Part shown: piece after piece, positions 1 through 5,750 of the stretch
How the letters are laid out: the number at the start of each line of letters is the position of its first letter
Position numbering within the stretch: the stretch's first letter is position 1
Assembly: GCA_026015225.1 (NCBI GenBank)
Contig: JAOZGV010000116.1
Coordinates: forward strand, 1 to 11,773
DNA length: 11,773 nt
DNA from: Candidatus Bathyarchaeota archaeon
Lineage (GTDB): Archaea > Thermoproteota > Bathyarchaeia > 40CM-2-53-6 > RBG-13-38-9
Direction: 5' to 3'
Made by a program: the position numbers and the translations under genes
The notes under the pieces: generated by a model
The model's input: the letters and a program-made list of their open reading frames with translations, nothing else
Database searches by the model: none
What the model was told of the DNA's origin: nothing

Positions 1-443
1 AAAGAGAATGATTAAACTTAAAATCACTCCTAATCTACCCTTAGTCTCCAAAATGTTGCACCGAATATGTTTTTACTTGTTTCATAACAAAATGATATGT
101 TTTATATAATTTTTCCTCAGAAGGAGATATGAAAAATTCACAATTTAAAAATAATCCTATGGTACTTAAACAGAAGGATTCTATGTCCATTAGGATTAAG
201 AATCATTATCAGGCTTCCTAATTCGATAGTTATAACACGAGGAATGCCATTTCTTAAAAATCTGGTAGAAATAATTCATGAATTGTTTTTTGACGCTAAA
301 ATTTAAGGGAAAGTTAATAGGATATCTATAGAAATGTAATAGAAAAAGAATTATTAAAAACGTAAAATCATGCTAAAATAGAGCTACTATAATTTCAGAA
401 TATTACTTCAATAAAAAAATTTGAAATAATTGAATCTAAGTGA
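1..443. other. Leading stretch with no convincing gene
   Basis: No frame on either strand gives a protein I recognise. A TATA-like box (TTTATATAA) lies at 101-109 and a purine-rich AAGGAG at 121-126, just ahead of a 30-codon open frame at 129-221. That frame is short, its spacing from AAGGAG is too tight for a normal ribosome binding site, and its product has no recognisable motif. A second, overlapping frame stays open to about 305 but its only good start is internal. This could be a decayed gene, an untranslated RNA or plain intergenic DNA. The last 30-40 bases, A/T-rich around 411-420, probably carry the promoter of the next gene. Confidence 0.4.
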
Positions 444-452
444 TTGGATGAA

Positions 453-457
453 GAGGT
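453..457 (+). promoter_or_regulatory. Ribosome binding site deciding the start of the five-cysteine gene
   Basis: GAGGT matches the core of the archaeal anti-Shine-Dalgarno complement (GGAGGTGAT) and lies 7 bases before ATG 465. It favours that ATG over an in-frame TTG at 444, which would put this site inside the coding region. Confidence 0.6.
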
Positions 458-464
458 ATTTTTA

Positions 465-713
465 ATGGAAGTTGAAGAGAAGGCAAAATATATAGTTGAA
501 ATTAGAACTCTACCTCGAGCTCTGAAAGTACCAAAGGAAACCCTAAACGATATAAAAGGAGCAATAGGGGGAAAAAGACTAACTAGAATGAAGAAAGAGT
601 GCGTTGATTGTCCAGTAATGAATAAAACAATTTCATTTATCGAGTGCTTTACATGTAGAAACTTCTTAAGGAGAATCAAGGGAAAAGTCGAGTGTGCAGG
701 GTCTCCTCTATAA
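465..713 (+). CDS. Small five-cysteine protein, function unknown
   Basis: An 82-residue basic protein read from ATG 465, chosen for the GAGGT site 7 bases upstream; a TTG at 444 would add 7 residues. The C-terminal half has cysteines at 46, 49, 61, 64 and 77, arranged CxxC-x11-CxxC-x12-C, with the local motifs ECVDCPV and ECFTCRNF and a basic RRIKGK stretch before the last Cys. Paired CxxC motifs usually bind zinc or an iron-sulfur cluster. The fifth cysteine could complete a cluster or take part in redox. The pattern resembles small archaeal proteins of unknown function, from memory only. The N-terminal half has no cysteine and looks like a mixed alpha/beta segment. The gene stands alone, converges on the methyltransferase gene and is followed by a hairpin with T-runs. 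I do not assign a function. Confidence 0.75.
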   Translation: MEVEEKAKYIVEIRTLPRALKVPKETLNDIKGAIGGKRLTRMKKECVDCPVMNKTISFIECFTCRNFLRRIKGKVECAGSPL

Positions 714-761
714 TAAATCATAACAAATCAATTGCACTATTCTCAATTTGTAAATTTTTTT

Positions 762-794
762 AAAAAAAATCCAGTATTTACCTCACTGGTTTTT
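762..794. terminator. Hairpin with A-run and T-run, possible bidirectional terminator
   Basis: A run of A leads into CCAGT, a 9-base loop, ACTGG and a T-run. The arms pair as one stem with a single bulged T. The T-run at 790-794 (after another T-run at 755-761) suits termination of the small gene on the plus strand. The A-run at 762-769 reads as T8 on the minus strand and could stop transcription from the methyltransferase gene, though about 190 bases past its stop. Archaeal termination relies mainly on T-tracts, so the role of the hairpin is inferred. Confidence 0.45.
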
Positions 795-963
795 CCGTTT
801 TATTATCTAAAAAATTAGCATAGTGAATATAATAGAGAAAATTTTATATTAACAATGATTTAGGCATATCCAACTAAAATTAAGATAGTTAATATTTAGG
901 AAGATATTCCATAAGGAACAGTTGCCAACAAGTAAAGCTTGAATATGACAAATTTCTTCTTGA

Positions 964-1755
964 TTATTTTATCTTTATATCCAAAACTATTTGATGCCAA
1001 TTTGGGCCTATGCTTCTAATGTTCCTTGCAAATTTTATCCCATGATCGATCCCTTGTTTACATAGATTGATCGATACTTTTTGGGTTACTTTTTCTATAG
1101 GATCCTCGCTCTTTGTTGAGTGTACAAAATCATAATAATGAATCATCCCTCTTTTTTTTAATGCTCTAACTGCATATATCAAATACTCAAATGATTTTAA
1201 TGGTAAAGGCATCAATACACGGTCTACTTTGTTAGATAGGTGGGTCATAGTTATATACCTTGCATCACCCATAATTGACACAATTTTATTATTAATTTTA
1301 TTAAGTTTTATATTTTTTAACGCATATTGAATCGCCTTAGGATTAATATCAATCGAATAAATTTTAGAAATAGAGACATATCTTGAAATCATAATCGAAA
1401 AGCTACCAACACCACCAAACATATTTAGGATTTTTTCTCCATTTTTTGTTTCTTGAGCGATTCTCATTCTTTCGAAACTTAATCTAGGGGAAAAATATAC
1501 ATGATTTAGATCTACATAAAATTTGCAACCATATTCTTTATGCACGGTATCAGTTTTTTGTTCTCCAAAAACCCACTCCAGATTACCGAGTCGGTATTCC
1601 CCATTAATTCCACCCTTTTGACAGAGAACTGTCTTTATATGCTTGTTTTTTTCAAGTATTTTTGCAAAGATATCTATCGATATATTTTTTTGCTTTAACA
1701 AAATAGGAAAGCATTTTATAATCGCAATATCGCCAATTACATCGAACGAAAGCAT
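964..1755 (-). CDS. Trm5/TYW2-family SAM-dependent tRNA methyltransferase lacking the D1 domain
   Basis: A 263-residue class I methyltransferase. Trm5 makes m1G37 next to the tRNA anticodon; archaeal relatives act on wyosine intermediates (TYW2/Taw2 transfers the aminocarboxypropyl group of SAM). Visible in order: FDVIGDIAII at 4-13, EYRL at 53-56, the family signature YFSPRLSFERMR at 87-98, SAM-binding motif I NMFGGVG at 111-117, acidic motif II SIDINP at 134-139, GDAR at 163-166, and DRVLMPLP at 178-185, where many Trm5 proteins have NLP or NPP. The C-terminal RNIRSIGPNWHQIVLDI at 244-260 is typical. The protein begins directly at the region that follows D1 in full-length Trm5 (about 330 residues). 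The truncation is real, because an in-frame stop at 1786-1788 precedes the ATG with no other usable start. No Shine-Dalgarno is visible, so the mRNA may be leaderless. Family is firm; whether it is m1G37 methyltransferase or a wyosine enzyme is open. Confidence 0.85.
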   Translation of the reverse strand: MLSFDVIGDIAIIKCFPILLKQKNISIDIFAKILEKNKHIKTVLCQKGGINGEYRLGNLEWVFGEQKTDTVHKEYGCKFYVDLNHVYFSPRLSFERMRIAQETKNGEKILNMFGGVGSFSIMISRYVSISKIYSIDINPKAIQYALKNIKLNKINNKIVSIMGDARYITMTHLSNKVDRVLMPLPLKSFEYLIYAVRALKKRGMIHYYDFVHSTKSEDPIEKVTQKVSINLCKQGIDHGIKFARNIRSIGPNWHQIVLDIKIK

Positions 1756-1780
1756 AATCTTTAAAGGTATAAGTTCAATT

Positions 1781-1791
1781 CTTATTTATTT
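1781..1791. promoter_or_regulatory. AT-rich box possibly shared by divergent methyltransferase and rpoP promoters
   Basis: CTTATTTATTT lies between two divergent genes only 74 bases apart. On the minus strand (AAATAAATAAG) it sits about 30 bases before the methyltransferase ATG, a leaderless spacing. On the plus strand it would place the rpoP transcript start near 1811, ahead of that gene's GGTGAT site. Use in both directions is inferred. Confidence 0.35.
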
Positions 1792-1818
1792 CTCTGATAA
1801 TTATTCGATCATAATTAC

Positions 1819-1824
1819 GGTGAT
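1819..1824 (+). promoter_or_regulatory. Ribosome binding site fixing the TTG start of rpoP
   Basis: GGTGAT is an exact match to part of the archaeal Shine-Dalgarno consensus and ends 5 bases before TTG 1830. An in-frame stop at 1824-1826 excludes any earlier start. Confidence 0.7.
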
Positions 1825-1829
1825 AAAAT

Positions 1830-2006
1830 TTGGGAACTGCTGAAGAAAAGCCTACAACTGGCATCGAATATGAGTGTATAAGCTGTAAAGAGAAGGTTAC
1901 AGCAGAACAACTTGCCATTACTCCTGAGATAAAATGCCCGATATGTGGTTATAGAGTTCTGAAGAAGGTCAGACCACAGATTGTAAAACATATCAAATCA
2001 AGATAG
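1830..2006 (+). CDS. rpoP: DNA-directed RNA polymerase subunit P (Rpb12 homologue)
   Basis: A 58-residue zinc-ribbon subunit of archaeal RNA polymerase, equivalent to eukaryotic Rpb12/Rpc10, a small subunit near the Rpo3/Rpo10 (Rpb3/Rpb10) part of the enzyme. The ribbon is YECISC (Cys16, Cys19) and KCPICGYRVL (Cys36, Cys39), followed by the basic tail KKVRPQIVKHIK, which matches the family signature closely. Length is normal, with about 10 extra residues ahead of the ribbon. Translation starts at TTG, supported by a perfect GGTGAT 5 bases upstream and a stop just before it. In many archaea rpoP lies beside the L37Ae ribosomal protein gene; here it stands alone, divergent from a tRNA methyltransferase and convergent with the YchF-type GTPase. 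Confidence 0.95.
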   Translation: MGTAEEKPTTGIEYECISCKEKVTAEQLAITPEIKCPICGYRVLKKVRPQIVKHIKSR

Positions 2007-2070
2007 CAATCAATTATATATTATTCAAGGATGATGCCTTAGAAAGCTATACATTTAATTTAAAATATTT

Positions 2071-2078
2071 AAAAAAAA
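2071..2078 (-). terminator. T-tract terminator of the YchF-type gene
   Basis: Read on the minus strand this is a run of eight T, about 20 bases past the stop codon of the YchF-type gene. T-tracts of this kind are the usual archaeal terminators. No comparable T-run is seen for rpoP on the plus strand. Confidence 0.5.
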
Positions 2079-2096
2079 GAATATTAATGATATAAA

Positions 2097-3311
2097 TTAA
2101 GCTCCTCGACCTCCAGCACTGACGATAGAAATTACGTCATTGTTTTTTAAAATGTAATCTTCGCTCAATCTGATTTTTTTTCGAGCGTCTAAGGCATATA
2201 TAAAGCCCTTTTCAAGCTCTGAATGTATTGAGTGCGCAAACTCTTTTACTGTTGTTCCATCTTTTACAAGATATACATCTGGTAAAATTCTTCCTTTATG
2301 ATCAGCTAATTTATCAATATGAACGACCGGATATATTGCCAACATTTTCAAGTAGCCAAAAAAAGCAAAATTGAGTGATTTCTGAACACCCGTTGATCCT
2401 AATTTTTCCAATATATCATATTTTATTTTCATCAGAGCTTTTCTTTGATCCTCTGAGAGCATATCCGGATTAATTAATTTGAAATCGACATCCCCAGGAA
2501 TGTATTTTATAAATTCCTTTTTGGCGGCTCTTCTTAACGCCAATTCTGCTTCTGCACAGCATGGAATTGTCTTATAACCTGCAGAGAGCAATCTCTTATA
2601 GTTATCTCCTGCCTTAGGAGCGTCCATTTTGTTTGCAACAATTAAAATCGGTTTTGAGATCTTTCTGAGAATTCTCACTACTTCTAATAAATCATCATCA
2701 GCCCAAGACTTTGGTCTATTACGATCAATTTTTACCTTGCTTAAGGCTTCAATGATACTGTTTTTTTTGATAGACAAACCCGATAATAAATTTGCTAATT
2801 CATTTACTAGGTTCTTTTCATCACCCTCTGATGTTCTGCTGATCTTGTCCCAATGCTTCTTAATAATTCTAAAAAGCCACATCTCAATCTCGTTTTCAAG
2901 AAATCTAATATCTTCAATAGGATCGTGGTCTCCTGGTTCACAGATTTTACCTTCAATATCTGTTGAACCAGAGGCATCTACGATATGTATTAATACATCT
3001 GCCGCTCGAATCTCATCCAAGAACTGATTCCCAAGTCCTTTTCCTTGCCATGCACCTGGAACCAATCCAGCACAATCAATGATCTCCACAGGTATTAATC
3101 TAATTCCATCTATACAAATTGAATTTGCTGCTTGATCTTTAATTTCAAATTCTTTACAGACACAATCAATTCTCGCATACCCAATCCCTTTGTTTGGTTT
3201 GATTGTTGTAAAAGGATAATTAGCAATTTGTGCATGAGCTAATGTTGCTGCAGAGAAATATGTTGATTTGCCTACGTTCGGCTTTCCAACTATCCCAAGC
3301 AAATATCCCAT
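2097..3311 (-). CDS. YchF-type OBG-family GTPase with TGS domain (archaeal)
   Basis: A 404-residue translation-associated P-loop NTPase of the OBG/YchF (TRAFAC) group, cytoplasmic and probably ribosome-linked. Seen in the sequence: G1 GKPNVGKST at 9-17; the G2-region NYPFTTIKPN at 31-40; G3 DCAG at 79-82 followed by LVPGAWQGKGLG; G4 NKMD at 227-230; the G5-like CCAEAE at 251-256; a helical insert at about 130-220; and a C-terminal TGS domain at about 332-398 ending in a Gly-rich SAGGRG. Bacterial and eukaryotic YchF/OLA1 carry NMxE in place of NKxD and prefer ATP. The intact NKMD here predicts guanine specificity, as in the archaeal branch, although such genes are often annotated as redox-regulated ATPase YchF. 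The length fits the archaeal family. The ATG start is preceded by a weak AGGTAG and, further up, by a TATA-like box. Role in translation is inferred from the family. Confidence 0.92.
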   Translation of the reverse strand: MGYLLGIVGKPNVGKSTYFSAATLAHAQIANYPFTTIKPNKGIGYARIDCVCKEFEIKDQAANSICIDGIRLIPVEIIDCAGLVPGAWQGKGLGNQFLDEIRAADVLIHIVDASGSTDIEGKICEPGDHDPIEDIRFLENEIEMWLFRIIKKHWDKISRTSEGDEKNLVNELANLLSGLSIKKNSIIEALSKVKIDRNRPKSWADDDLLEVVRILRKISKPILIVANKMDAPKAGDNYKRLLSAGYKTIPCCAEAELALRRAAKKEFIKYIPGDVDFKLINPDMLSEDQRKALMKIKYDILEKLGSTGVQKSLNFAFFGYLKMLAIYPVVHIDKLADHKGRILPDVYLVKDGTTVKEFAHSIHSELEKGFIYALDARKKIRLSEDYILKNNDVISIVSAGGRGA

Positions 3312-3342
3312 TAAAGCTACTACCTGTCATGAGTGGCATAGT

Positions 3343-3354
3343 GTTTATTAAAAA
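3343..3354 (-). promoter_or_regulatory. TATA-like box for the YchF-type gene
   Basis: Read on the minus strand as TTTTTAATAAAC, centred about 37 bases before the ATG, which implies a leader of about 12 bases. It lies in the 83-base divergent gap to the hydrolase gene. Confidence 0.4.
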
Positions 3355-3355
3355 G

Positions 3356-3366
3356 TTTTTAATTTA
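3356..3366 (+). promoter_or_regulatory. TATA-like box for the metallo-hydrolase gene
   Basis: TTTTTAATTTA is centred about 34 bases before ATG 3395. No Shine-Dalgarno stands before that ATG, so the transcript is probably leaderless or nearly so. The box abuts the one for the divergent gene, so the two promoters may compete. Confidence 0.4.
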
Positions 3367-3394
3367 CAAAGACTTTACTCGATCTAGAATTTAA

Positions 3395-4057
3395 ATGAAA
3401 TTATATGAGAATTTATACTGGTATGAATATAAAGGATTTAAAAATAACTGTAATGCGATACTGATAAAGAATGATAGTCATCTTCTAATAGACCCTGGAC
3501 ATATATTTAATTTTGAGAATCTATTTCAGGAAATAAAGAGAGATGGAATCGACTCAAAAGAGATCATTACGATTTTAAATACACATTGTCATCCTGATCA
3601 TTGTGAGAGTAATGAAATTCTACAAAAGATTTCAAGGGGAAAAATCGGAATGCATGAAATTGAATATGATTATTACAAAAATGATGCTAGATTACTATAT
3701 GAAATGTTTAATATGCCGTTTCAAGATTCCAAAGTTGATTTTTATCTTAAGGACTCAATAGAACATAATGGTTTAAAGCTTGAAATAATTCACACCCCGG
3801 GCCATTCCCCTGGCAGTGTTTGTTTTTATTGGAGAAAACAGAGAGTGTTGATAAGCGGGGATTTAATATTCGAGAATAGCTTCGGACGATCTGATTTGCC
3901 AGGAGGTAATCCATCACTTCTACAAACGAGTGTTAAAAATATTTCAAATTTGGATATAGAATTATTACTTCCTGGTCATGGAAAAATGGTTGATGGAAAA
4001 AAAAATATTCAGAAAAATTTTGATTTCATTAATAGAATATTAAAGAATTATCCCTAG
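3395..4057 (+). CDS. Metallo-beta-lactamase-fold hydrolase, glyoxalase II-like
   Basis: A 220-residue cytoplasmic dimetal hydrolase of the MBL superfamily. All expected metal ligands are visible: THCHPDH at 63-69 gives His64, His66, Asp68 and His69; HTPGHSPGS at 133-141 gives His137; ISGDLIF at 153-159 gives the bridging Asp156; LLPGHG at 191-196 gives His195. GRSDLPGG at 164-171 is typical of the glyoxalase II / YcbL / persulfide dioxygenase branch. It is shorter than true glyoxalase II (about 250 residues) and lacks an obvious glutathione-binding C-terminal domain, so the substrate is unknown; candidates are thioesters, persulfides or other small esters. There is no signal peptide. It is transcribed alone, divergent from the YchF-type GTPase and convergent with malate dehydrogenase, and followed by a T7 run. 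Confidence 0.9.
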   Translation: MKLYENLYWYEYKGFKNNCNAILIKNDSHLLIDPGHIFNFENLFQEIKRDGIDSKEIITILNTHCHPDHCESNEILQKISRGKIGMHEIEYDYYKNDARLLYEMFNMPFQDSKVDFYLKDSIEHNGLKLEIIHTPGHSPGSVCFYWRKQRVLISGDLIFENSFGRSDLPGGNPSLLQTSVKNISNLDIELLLPGHGKMVDGKKNIQKNFDFINRILKNYP

Positions 4058-4064
4058 AAGTAGA

Positions 4065-4071
4065 TTTTTTT
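4065..4071 (+). terminator. T-tract terminator after the metallo-hydrolase
   Basis: A run of seven T starts 8 bases after the stop codon, with more T-rich sequence just after it. This is the standard archaeal terminator pattern. Confidence 0.5.
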
Positions 4072-4158
4072 AATTTTCGAATTATTCATTATATCATATC
4101 TGAATATATTCAATTTCTGGTATAATTATAATAATAAGAATAATCCATGAACAGACTA

Positions 4159-4180
4159 ATTTGAAATATCCCTTTCAAAT
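4159..4180. repeat. Perfect 8-bp inverted repeat over the malate dehydrogenase stop codon
   Basis: ATTTGAAA and TTTCAAAT are separated by six bases, and the second arm overlaps the stop codon of the minus-strand gene. It could form a stem-loop at the mRNA 3' end. No long T-run follows on the minus strand, so a terminator role is uncertain. It might instead protect the 3' end or be chance in AT-rich DNA. Confidence 0.3.
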
Positions 4181-5089
4181 TTCAGTTACTTGGGATATAG
4201 CAGATCTTATTGCGGTAGCCGCGCCTAAAAGGTTCTTTTTCTCAGCCTCGCTTAGATCTAATTCAATAATTTTTTCTATTCCATTTTTACCTAAGATTAT
4301 TGGAAGACCCAAAGCAACCTCCTTAAGACCGTATTCTCCATCAGGAATAGTAGGTGTGCAGACAATTCTTTTTTGATCTTTTATAATAGAATTAGCCATT
4401 GTTGTTATTGATATTGCTGGGGCATAAACAGTACTTCCCTTTAAATTGATCACATCCATCCCACCTGTCTTGGTCTTTTCGACTATCTTTTCAATTTGTT
4501 CTTTGCTTAGAAGTTTTTTAATAGGTATTCCTGAAGCAGTAGTATAGTCGATGAGAGGGATCATCCCATCACCATGTTCGCCAATCACCAAACCTTGTAC
4601 AGAATCTCTAGACACGCCAAGCTCAACTGCAAGATAAGAACAGTATCTAGAAGTATCAAGCAAACCACCCATTCCGAAAACTCTATTTTTTTCAAAGCCT
4701 GATTTTTTATATGCTATGTAAGTCATAACATCAACGGGATTGGTAACTATCATTATTTTACACTCTGGTGCGTAATCAACTATTTGAGGAATTATTAATG
4801 AAATGATTTTTGCATTTGTGCGAGTCAAGTCAAGTCTTGAAGTACCAGGTTTCCTTGCTGCTCCAGCTATCACAATAACTAGTTCTGAATTTTCAATATG
4901 GGATATATCTTCACTACCTTCGATTATTCCATCAAAACCGATTAGAGAAGTAGATTGTAACATGTCAAGCGCCTCGCCTCTAGCAAGACCTTCCATTATA
5001 TCTACTAAAATTATGTCAGAAAGATGCATTTTGAGTATGTTAAAAGCACAAACACTACCAACCTTTCCTGCTCCAATTATCGATATCAT
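4175..5089 (-). CDS. mdh: Malate dehydrogenase, LDH-like family
   Basis: A 304-residue NAD(P)-dependent malate dehydrogenase interconverting malate and oxaloacetate. Visible features: Rossmann glycine motif GAGKVG at 6-11; Asp30 at the end of the second strand, pointing to NAD rather than NADP; the substrate loop AGAARKPGTSRLDL at 75-88, where Arg79 (the LDH position 102 equivalent) marks malate rather than lactate specificity and Arg85 is the second substrate arginine; VTNPVD at 115-120; Asp145 and Arg148 in LLDTSR; and catalytic His172 in GEHGD at 170-174. Length is normal for the LDH-like branch. The ATG is preceded by AAGGGG at a good distance. It is flanked by a convergent hydrolase and, upstream, by the permease-USP operon on the same strand, from which it is separated by its own apparent promoter. 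It may serve a full or partial TCA cycle. Confidence 0.95.
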   Translation of the reverse strand: MISIIGAGKVGSVCAFNILKMHLSDIILVDIMEGLARGEALDMLQSTSLIGFDGIIEGSEDISHIENSELVIVIAGAARKPGTSRLDLTRTNAKIISLIIPQIVDYAPECKIMIVTNPVDVMTYIAYKKSGFEKNRVFGMGGLLDTSRYCSYLAVELGVSRDSVQGLVIGEHGDGMIPLIDYTTASGIPIKKLLSKEQIEKIVEKTKTGGMDVINLKGSTVYAPAISITTMANSIIKDQKRIVCTPTIPDGEYGLKEVALGLPIILGKNGIEKIIELDLSEAEKKNLLGAATAIRSAISQVTEI

Positions 5090-5096
5090 TTTGAAT

Positions 5097-5102
5097 CCCC
5101 TT
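5097..5102 (-). promoter_or_regulatory. Ribosome binding site of mdh
   Basis: AAGGGG on the minus strand, 7 bases before the ATG. It is a near match to the archaeal consensus and supports the chosen start. Confidence 0.5.
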
Positions 5103-5140
5103 CAACCTCTATTTTAAATTCTAATGTGAAGGTCATTCAT

Positions 5141-5150
5141 CAAATATATT
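5141..5150 (-). promoter_or_regulatory. TATA-like box for mdh
   Basis: Minus-strand AATATATTTG lies about 55 bases before the mdh ATG and would give a leader of about 30 bases that includes the AAGGGG site. A second AT-rich block at 5110-5119 could give a leaderless transcript instead. Confidence 0.4.
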
Positions 5151-5224
5151 CACAATAATAAATCTTTTTGGACTTAAAATGATGAATAAATTTCTTGAAT
5201 TATCTACAAATATAAAAATTGAAT

Positions 5225-5695
5225 TTATAACCTAAGGGCTCTTTTCTCATCGATCAAGAATGTAAGAACCATGCATCGAGTGTTTTTAATAACATCCTCA
5301 GTTATACTTTTATGAAAAAATTTTTGAAATCTTCCTCTTAATTTTCTTTTCATCATTATTATAAATGAATATCCTTCTAAATTTGCTTCTTCAATTATTC
5401 CTTCAGCCGAGCTCCTTGACACACTTACTTTCAAAGTTACATTAAAATTTTGAGAATTTATCCAATTTACCAATGGCTGAATTCTGGATCTTTCGTAAGC
5501 AATTTCTCTTTTAAATAATGATGAACTTACAGGCAGAGTTGTACTTGGAACTTCTACAACGTTAAATAAAGTTATTGACATCTCTCTTGCAGATTCGAAT
5601 ATATTTAAAGCTTCGATAAGCATTTCTCGATCGACAAAATTCGAGATTGGAATTAAGATTTTTACAATTTGTTTAGATGTTTCTTTTTTCAGAAT
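5225..5695 (-). CDS. UspA-like universal stress protein domain, non-AUG start
   Basis: A 156-residue single UspA-like domain if started at the ATT at 5693-5695 (or the CTG next to it at 5690-5692). The first ATG, at 5621-5623, would give only 132 residues and remove the first beta strand. The codons upstream of that ATG read KQIVKILIPISNF, which is the expected UspA strand 1. GGAGG at 5703-5707 sits 7 bases before the ATT, and no ATG, GTG or TTG exists between the ribosome site and residue 25. The nucleotide-binding glycine motif of ATP-binding Usp proteins (GxxG-x9-G[S/T]) is absent; at the matching place the sequence is MKRKLRGRFQKFFHKSI (about 114-130), so it may not bind ATP. It follows the permease gene by 55 bases on the same strand and resembles that protein's C-terminal domain, suggesting a soluble partner or regulator of the transporter. 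Family is firm; the start codon is inferred. Confidence 0.8.
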   Translation of the reverse strand: MLKKETSKQIVKILIPISNFVDREMLIEALNIFESAREMSITLFNVVEVPSTTLPVSSSLFKREIAYERSRIQPLVNWINSQNFNVTLKVSVSRSSAEGIIEEANLEGYSFIIMMKRKLRGRFQKFFHKSITEDVIKNTRCMVLTFLIDEKRALRL

Positions 5696-5702
5696 TAAGT
5701 TT

Positions 5703-5707
5703 CCTCC
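5703..5707 (-). promoter_or_regulatory. Strong ribosome binding site upstream of the UspA-like gene
   Basis: GGAGG on the minus strand is a full core Shine-Dalgarno. It stands 7 bases before an ATT and 10 before a CTG, both in frame, and 79 bases before the first ATG, so it cannot serve that ATG. Confidence 0.65.
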
Positions 5708-5750
5708 AAGCTTATTGCAGTAAATTATTTACTTCAATAAATTTTAAGAT

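Noticed and set aside
129..221. 30-codon frame after a TATA-like box and AAGGAG
   Set aside because: Too short, the ribosome-site spacing is too tight, and the product has no recognisable motif. Not enough to call a gene.
395..721. 108-codon open frame on the minus strand
   Set aside because: It lies opposite the five-cysteine gene, which has a clear ribosome site and cysteine motifs. The minus frame is a shadow.
714..963. Gap after the five-cysteine gene, checked for an RNA gene or small protein
   Set aside because: Apart from the hairpin at 762-794 I see only AT-rich sequence with short, frequently interrupted frames.
1643..1843. 66-codon plus-strand frame running toward rpoP
   Set aside because: Mostly antisense to the methyltransferase gene and overlapping the rpoP start in another frame; hydrophobic composition typical of antisense AT-rich DNA.
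2629..3027. 132-codon plus-strand frame
   Set aside because: Fully inside the YchF-type gene on the other strand, whose motifs are unmistakable.
4161..4376. 71-codon plus-strand frame
   Set aside because: Antisense shadow of the malate dehydrogenase C-terminus.
4803..5117. 104-codon plus-strand frame
   Set aside because: Antisense shadow of the malate dehydrogenase N-terminus.
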